DNA from: Ectobius pallidus
Lineage: Eukaryota; Arthropoda; Insecta; Blattodea; Ectobiidae
DNA length: 64,000 nucleotides
Assembly (NCBI GenBank): GCA_964059195.1
Contig: CAXKWD010000005.1
Location: 45,337,825-45,401,824 of the forward strand
Direction: 5' to 3'
Shown: in pieces, positions 58,801 to 64,000 of the stretch
Numbering within the stretch: position 1 is the first letter of the stretch
Layout: each line of letters begins with the position of its first letter
Position numbers and translations under genes: made by a program
Notes under the pieces: generated by a model
Told to the model about the DNA's origin: nothing
The model's input: only the letters and a program-made list of their open reading frames with translations
Databases searched by the model: none

Positions 58801-60255
58801 ATAAATTCACGACATACATAAAAATTACTAGCGTTCTTTAAAATACTATGTTGATATTGTTATTCCAACCATCGACTTCCAACTAGGCGTACCCCATTCG
58901 ATTAATATAGTACGCGCAACAGTATTCAACCTTGAGAGCAAGAATTCAAAATTATTTAAAATAAAATAAATTCGCTTCATGCCAATTTTTAAAATATAAA
59001 TATAATTCACTGAGTTCAATACATGTGTTTAACATATGTTTCTTTGAGTTTAAAATCTTTAAGTAAAGTTCTGCTCCCTACATGACTTAGTAGGCTTCTA
59101 TCTGTCGAAAAAGACGAGAACAACAGCTGAATGGTTACCGAGATTGAGACAGTCCTCACTAAGGTATTCTAAAATCTAAAATATGTGTACATTTAAATAT
59201 GGGAAATGAAACATGGATCTTGCCTGCAAAAATGACATATTTATTTTCTCTGTAAAAATGTATACATTATTTAATTTTTAACACACCTGTTTAACCATCT
59301 AACTTGCACAAGGTACAAAATAAATACTCTGTATAAAAATCTTGTAATTTTCGAAGCAATCCCAAATCATTTGAAGGTTTAATAGGTTATATATATTTTT
59401 TGAGGGTATAAGGTGGAAAACATCTCTTTATATTTTATTTAACTAATAATATGCAGTTTTACTGCCATTGATTATTATTATTATTATTATTATTATTATT
59501 TCACAGTAAAAGCATTGAACATAAAGATCGACCTTGATGCTTTCCGTTCTAGATACTTGTTAGTTTTATGAAAAAGTAAAATTTAATTGTCTCTTTTACT
59601 TTTTTCTGTGCTAGCCTTTAACACAAATATGCGAGAAAGTTCGTGCGACATATTTATGCACCATTTATTTGAAGTTTGTGAACCGATAATATAGCAATAT
59701 TCATTTCGAAATATAGTTAGTCACTTAGTAATATCACATTCCCTGTTACCATTAGACCAGAAGAAACTTTGCTAGCAATAAAAATGCGATAGAAGAACAA
59801 TCAAAATTCCAGAGAAAGACATTCATCTTAGTTAGTTTATATTTTAATAATGTAGAACTTTATAATATATAACAGTAAGGAATACTGAAATGTATTTCTA
59901 CTAAACATATTATGGAAATTTAACAAGACCTTCCCACCACCACATAGCATGTGAACCATCAAAACTTCACATCATGCTAAGCCTCTTAACAAAGAACAGA
60001 CCACCTGTTTCGTTGGTTACAGATTATCATGGCATAAATATATTATACGCTAGAGTTGTAGGTTTCTCTCGCCCATCTCTAAATTTTATATATATGAACC
60101 GAAACACCGGACGATATTGAATTCAAGTAAAATATAGTATGACATAAAATTAATGTCTCGATTTGGTGAAAAAAATATACCGGATTACCGGTACGTTTGC
60201 ACAAAATATTTTCCTTCTAATCATGTAATGCTGTACAAAATAAATTAATATATTC
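55818..60255. other. Gene-poor stretch with simple repeats
   Basis: Holds a GA-rich tract (about 56220-56300), a 10-bp TTTCAATTCA repeat (about 56748-56791), an AAT run (about 56816-56846) and an ATT run (59470-59500). Open frames near 57201-57515 (minus) and 57843-58055 (+) have some protein-like composition but no motif I can name. A tRNA-like word GAGTTCGATTTC occurs near 56660, too degenerate to call. Confidence 0.45.
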
Positions 60256-60257
60256 TT

Positions 60258-60393
60258 TGGTTAGATAAGGTTAGCAAAGGGATACTTAGAAGGAGTGAAA
60301 GACTTTGTGATAGGATGAAATTCTATTAACGCCATCAAATATGCGGATGACCTGGTGCTTCTGGTAAAGGAACAAGAAACATTGCAAGGAATG
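60258..60393 (+). pseudogene. LINE RT fragment containing the YADD box (5' piece)
   Basis: The frame reads EGVKDFVIG, a stop, then INAIKYADDLVLLVKEQETLQGM up to 60393. YADD is the RT catalytic box. The reading resumes at 61200 after the inserted LTR. Confidence 0.8.
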
Positions 60394-61194
60394 TGTTCCG
60401 TTATGTATTACGACTTAGAAGGTCATGCATTCAATTCAATTTTAGGCTTTGGTTTTATTATGTGTTATTTATAAAACATATGAATATCATTTAACTTGTT
60501 TATTCCTATTGTATTCTCTAACCATGCTAATTGTATTTTCGTCCAATCAGAGACTGAATAATCTTTTATCATTGTTTTAACAGCCAATACGGCTTATTCT
60601 TCATTACTCTTAAATCTTCTTCAACGTTCTACAATTCTATTGGAATTGTCTATCATTAAATACTCATAAAGACATTAGTTCTAGGCTTGCAAATGCCTAT
60701 CTTCATTCTTCTTAAAAATGTCTTCTACATTCTACAATTCTATTGAAATTGTTTATCATTAAATACTCATAAAGACATGAGTTCTAGGCTTGCAAATGCC
60801 TATTTATCCATCGACCAAGTTTGATGGCTTCAACTATCAATTTATTAGGAAGGAAACTCTTCAAGACAAGTTTAAGCTTTAAATGCTTTATATTTTGGTG
60901 ACTGAAAATAGTCTAAATATTTCCAACGTACGTCTTGTGGTTCAATGAATCTTCTCATCTGGTTCTAAATAGCATTCATCTCGACCAAGTGATCCGGTTC
61001 TGCATAATTTGATTATGAATTATATATTGTCAATTGTGGTAATAAATTGTTATGTGCCATCTCTATCAAATTTTTAAATATGTATTGGGCAACTGTACTT
61101 AATCTGTCTTCCAGGTTAAGTCTTCGTTTGTAAGAAGTGTGTAATCACCCTACGGATATTTGCTACAGTCTGCCAGAGCTCTGTTGCCCGTACA
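60394..61194. mobile_element. Solo LTR, 801 bp, inserted in a LINE
   Basis: The segment begins TGTTCC and ends GTACA, so the ends are TGT...ACA. It is flanked on both sides by the 5-bp word GAATG (60389-60393 and 61195-61199). The LINE reading frame stops at its left edge and resumes exactly at its right edge. These are the marks of an LTR retrotransposon insertion reduced to one LTR by recombination. Internally, a segment of about 70 bp is repeated (about 60631-60703 and 60731-60803). A possible AATAAA signal lies near 61041. No other copy was noticed in this window. Confidence 0.85.
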
Positions 61195-61865
61195 GAATGA
61201 TTGACAGGCTGGTGGAAAAAGGAAGAAAGTATTGAATAAAAATCAACATAGATAAATCGAAAGTGATGAGGATATCGAAGACAGAAGAGTCTTCGAATTT
61301 TCATCTGAAACAAAAAATTAGAGAGCGTGAACCAGTTCAAATACTCAGGAAGTTGACTGACGAAAGCTGCCTATTGCAACAAGGACATTAGATCAAGAAT
61401 TGCCATGGCCAACAAAACATTCTTGAAGAAGATAACACTGCTAACTAATAGTTTGAACCTGGTGAAGTGATAAATTTGGAGTATTGCTTTGCATAGATCA
61501 CAGACGTGGACTTGAGGAAAATAGAGAAGCAATGGTTGGAAAGATTTGAAATCTGGTGCTGGAGACGGATAGAAAAGATAAAGTGGACGGACATGGTGAC
61601 AAACATTGTGGGTGAAAAGACGTCAACCTGCACACAATTCGTCGGAGAAAAGCAAACTGGATAGCGCACATTCTAAAAGGAAACTGTTTATTGCATAACG
61701 TCACAGTAGGAAGGCTGAAAGGAACAACTAGACTCGGAATAAGAAGACGGGAAACGCGGAAAAATTGGATGCTGAAGGAGGAATCCGAGGATAGAAAGCT
61801 ATGGAAAACAAAATTCGCGTTGAAAACCAGCCAAAAGGCAGAATACCTACTACTACTACTTCATA
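61195..61865 (+). pseudogene. LINE ORF2 post-RT region (3' piece)
   Basis: Continues the split LINE: MIDRLVEKGRKY, then IDKSKVMRISKTEES, then, with frame changes, ESVNQFKY, NKDIRSRIAMANKTFLKK, LERFEIWCWRRIEKIKW and KANWIAHILKGNCLLHN. The last block (W-I-x-H-I-L, then NCLLH) and the RRRE-like stretch near 61740 are typical of the C-terminal region of the same broad LINE group as the 55.0-kb copy. Numerous stops occur. The sequence ends in a short CTACTACTACTACT run near 61846-61860. Confidence 0.75.
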
Positions 61866-63590
61866 CATCTTTAACATCTTTTGGATGTTGGGCGACACTA
61901 ACCCGCATTACTTCGTGCTTTGACCAAAACTCTTATAGGCTAAACAGAATTCATTATTTAAATTTATTTAGTTAGTTATCACCTTTAAATAGAAGTAAAA
62001 CAAAGACAAACGAAGACAATAATGTGCTTCAAGATAGAATGTAAAATGTTAAACCTAACACATTTATTTTCGATCAACGAAGCTGCAACGAATAAATCAA
62101 AACTTTTCACAATTTATAAAATGTTTACTAAAAGAGTGTGTGAAAGCTAAATTTCAGTTACATTATGAGATCATTCTTTCTCAAGAACGCATCATCAGAA
62201 ATTTTAAACATTCTTCCGCCTACTGCAAATATATTTACTTAAGAAGTTAACGTATTCCAGTAGTGATTACAGAAACCTTTAAAGTTCAAGGAAGTTGAAA
62301 TTCCCAGATGTTTACATATTTGGAATTTAAAGGGAGTAGGTTCATGGTTGTCAATCTTATACACAGGCCGCCGTTTTGCAGGATTACTCCTGGAACTAAT
62401 TTCTCTTACATACTGAGCCACACTAGACCAAAATGTCATCGGAAGGATTGGACCAATGGAAAAATTACAAGACCTCATCGGGAACCGACCATCTAGTTTG
62501 TAGCGCAATGCTTCAACTGATTGTACTGTGGTGTATTTTATTTCCTAATGATTACTTTATCAATTCTGTATTTAGTTTGCTTTTTAGTAATCATTTTTTT
62601 AAATTCCGTCTTTTTACTTAACTTCTAAAATACTTAAGATAGCCAAATGAAATCTTGCACGACCATGTATATAACACAAGTTAACAAGGCGTACAATTTG
62701 TTTTGTAGATTACATAGATATTTAAGTTAAAACAAATGCAAACTTAACAAGATAGCATTTTAACATTGAGATTTAATTAAAAAATAAGCTTCATTTAAAT
62801 AATGGAAGAGACGTAGGTGTTACAAATATAATAAAAAACTAAATAATATACATGGAATACTAACTGAATGAATAAATTACTGATGATAAATACAATCATA
62901 AAAAGATATAATGTAATAATGCCAAGTTATAGGTCCAATAAAACCCTAAATATACACATATTGACAATGAGGGATCAATTGAAATCTAACATAGTTTATA
63001 GTGCTTACTGGTGTTCCTCCTTCATTAAATAGGTTTTCTAGTATTTTTTGTATTACCTATATTTAATAATTGCAAGAGTACAGTCGAATGCACGGATATT
63101 TTACGATGCATCTGGTTTCTTCTAGTGTTCTTCATTGGGGAAAGATGGGTGAATGCGCCGCACTTTTCAGGATATTCGTCTACCTCGAAACAGGATTAAA
63201 TATTTTGAAAACTCCTTATGAGATTCTAAGCTATGATGTTCCCTCCCCTGTATTTAAGCAATGGAAATATCTATAAAATAATTATGAAATGTGTAAAATT
63301 AACTTATTAAATTAAGAGGAAAATCGGGAGGGATGCCGCTTTACAGGGCGTTATGCCGATCGTATAATATCAGTATAAATTTACATGATAGGCATGTATA
63401 CAACAAAAGAGAACTTAATTACGGAACGAATTAAAGACAATTACGATTACATACATAATAAATTATATATTTATTTTACTGTCTTCTCTTTTTTTGTTCC
63501 TTCCACATGCAGGGCACAATTCACCGTACGGTGTGCAAGTTTCGTCAAGCCAATGCTTACATCATTTACATTTTATCCAAATTGCTTTGC
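61866..63590. other. Gene-poor stretch
   Basis: AT-rich, with no recognisable gene, SINE head or long repeat. Open frames near 62239-62508 (both strands) carry no motif I know. Confidence 0.5.
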
Positions 63591-63593
63591 TTT

Positions 63594-63960
63594 AAAGTGA
63601 GTAGTTTTCCCAGCGCTCGATACATTTATTACTTTTTGGTTTTTGGATGAATTTGGAGTGGTAGAGTTCGAAGGTTTTGTCAAGTTGGTTGGATGGTTTT
63701 GGAGTGGTAGAAGAAGTCAAAGGCTTTGGCAGGTTGGCTGGTGTCTCAGATACCATTTTGTCAGTAATTGGGAAGAAATGCTCTGGAACTGTGTCAGGGT
63801 TAAATGGGAAAATCAATGTAGCTCGAAACTCATTTATTGCTTTCCCAACAAATGCTGCTTATTACCATGCTTGTCCAATCAGCGGTCCAATCTGGTATCG
63901 TATAATTTTTCTGTTTGGTGACATCTGATTGATCTAGACCAGCCATTTGTTTGGCTCCCT
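63594..63960 (-). pseudogene. Pogo/jerky-type (Tigger-like) transposase C-terminus
   Basis: On the minus strand one frame reads LIGQAW, two stops, AAFVGKAINEFRATLIFPF, NPDTVPEHFFPITDK and a Pro/Ser/Thr-rich tail ending at 63592. The order of an F/IG-x-A block, A-x-x-x-F-R-x-T-x-I-x-P-x-N-P and an acidic or aromatic block is that of the end of the DDE_1 domain in pogo-type and jerky-type transposases and domesticated relatives. The catalytic part would lie beyond the right end of the window. At least two stops are present. Confidence 0.55.
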
Positions 63961-64000
63961 TCCTTGCCTTATACAGAGTTGGCATGCTTATCGCTGAAAA

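Overview
This is a piece of AT-rich animal nuclear DNA, and most likely insect. It shows long gene-poor stretches, abundant microsatellites, tRNA-derived SINE heads, a mixture of non-LTR (LINE), Ty3/gypsy LTR, mariner, IS630-like, THAP, pogo-like and Penelope-like remnants, and no operon-like gene packing. The mix of LINE types and the recurrent TAGGCCTA-type words resemble what I know of cockroach or other polyneopteran genomes, but that identification is an impression and not a result. I could not recognise a single host protein-coding gene. Everything with clear coding character belongs to a mobile element, so the window reads as intergenic or large-intron DNA.

Layout. 1-10.2 kb: mostly unassigned, with one copy (about 4.19-4.87 kb) of a divergent repeat that recurs at 46.7-47.35 kb. 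10.6-13.2 kb: a decayed LINE (end of ORF1, then ORF2 endonuclease and RT), cut off at an ATCC microsatellite. 14.0-14.3 kb: a LINE 3' end carrying a hairpin. 15.08-16.58 kb: a candidate 1.5-kb terminal-inverted-repeat element containing a 202-bp tandem duplication and a SINE head. 18.9-19.9 kb: a P2X7-like cysteine-rich fragment (+) tail-to-tail with a broken THAP-domain gene (-). 20.6-30.5 kb: a full-length Ty3/gypsy retrotransposon with 1.98-kb LTRs that are almost identical. Its gag-pol has one frameshift and one stop codon, and it lacks an obvious primer-binding site and target duplication. 31.1-31.6 kb: an antisense LINE fragment. 36.0-36.9 kb: an antisense DDE_3 transposase relic. 37.1-38.1 kb: a LINE 3' end. 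41.4-41.8 kb: a 362-bp mariner-type MITE. 44.9-45.1 kb: a SINE. 47.7-50.8 kb: a LINE with an RNase H domain, split by a 1250-bp mariner. 52.1-52.2 kb: a Penelope-like terminal sequence with a degenerate hammerhead-ribozyme core. 52.46-52.67 kb: a foldback element. 53.55-53.95 kb: an internally deleted antisense LINE. 55.0-55.5 kb: a LINE 3' tail. 55.65-55.80 kb: a SINE with a 14-bp target duplication. 60.26-61.86 kb: a LINE split by an 801-bp solo LTR with a 5-bp target duplication. 63.6-63.95 kb: the C-terminus of a pogo/jerky-type transposase.

The elements do not cooperate as a pathway. Together they record successive insertions: mariner into LINE, an LTR element into another LINE followed by LTR-LTR recombination, and SINEs into AT-rich targets. 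The most interesting signals are structural: the hammerhead-like Penelope remnant, the recurrent hairpin at LINE 3' ends, the solo LTR, and the odd 5' junction of the young gypsy element. All family assignments come from reading motifs by eye; no database search was possible.
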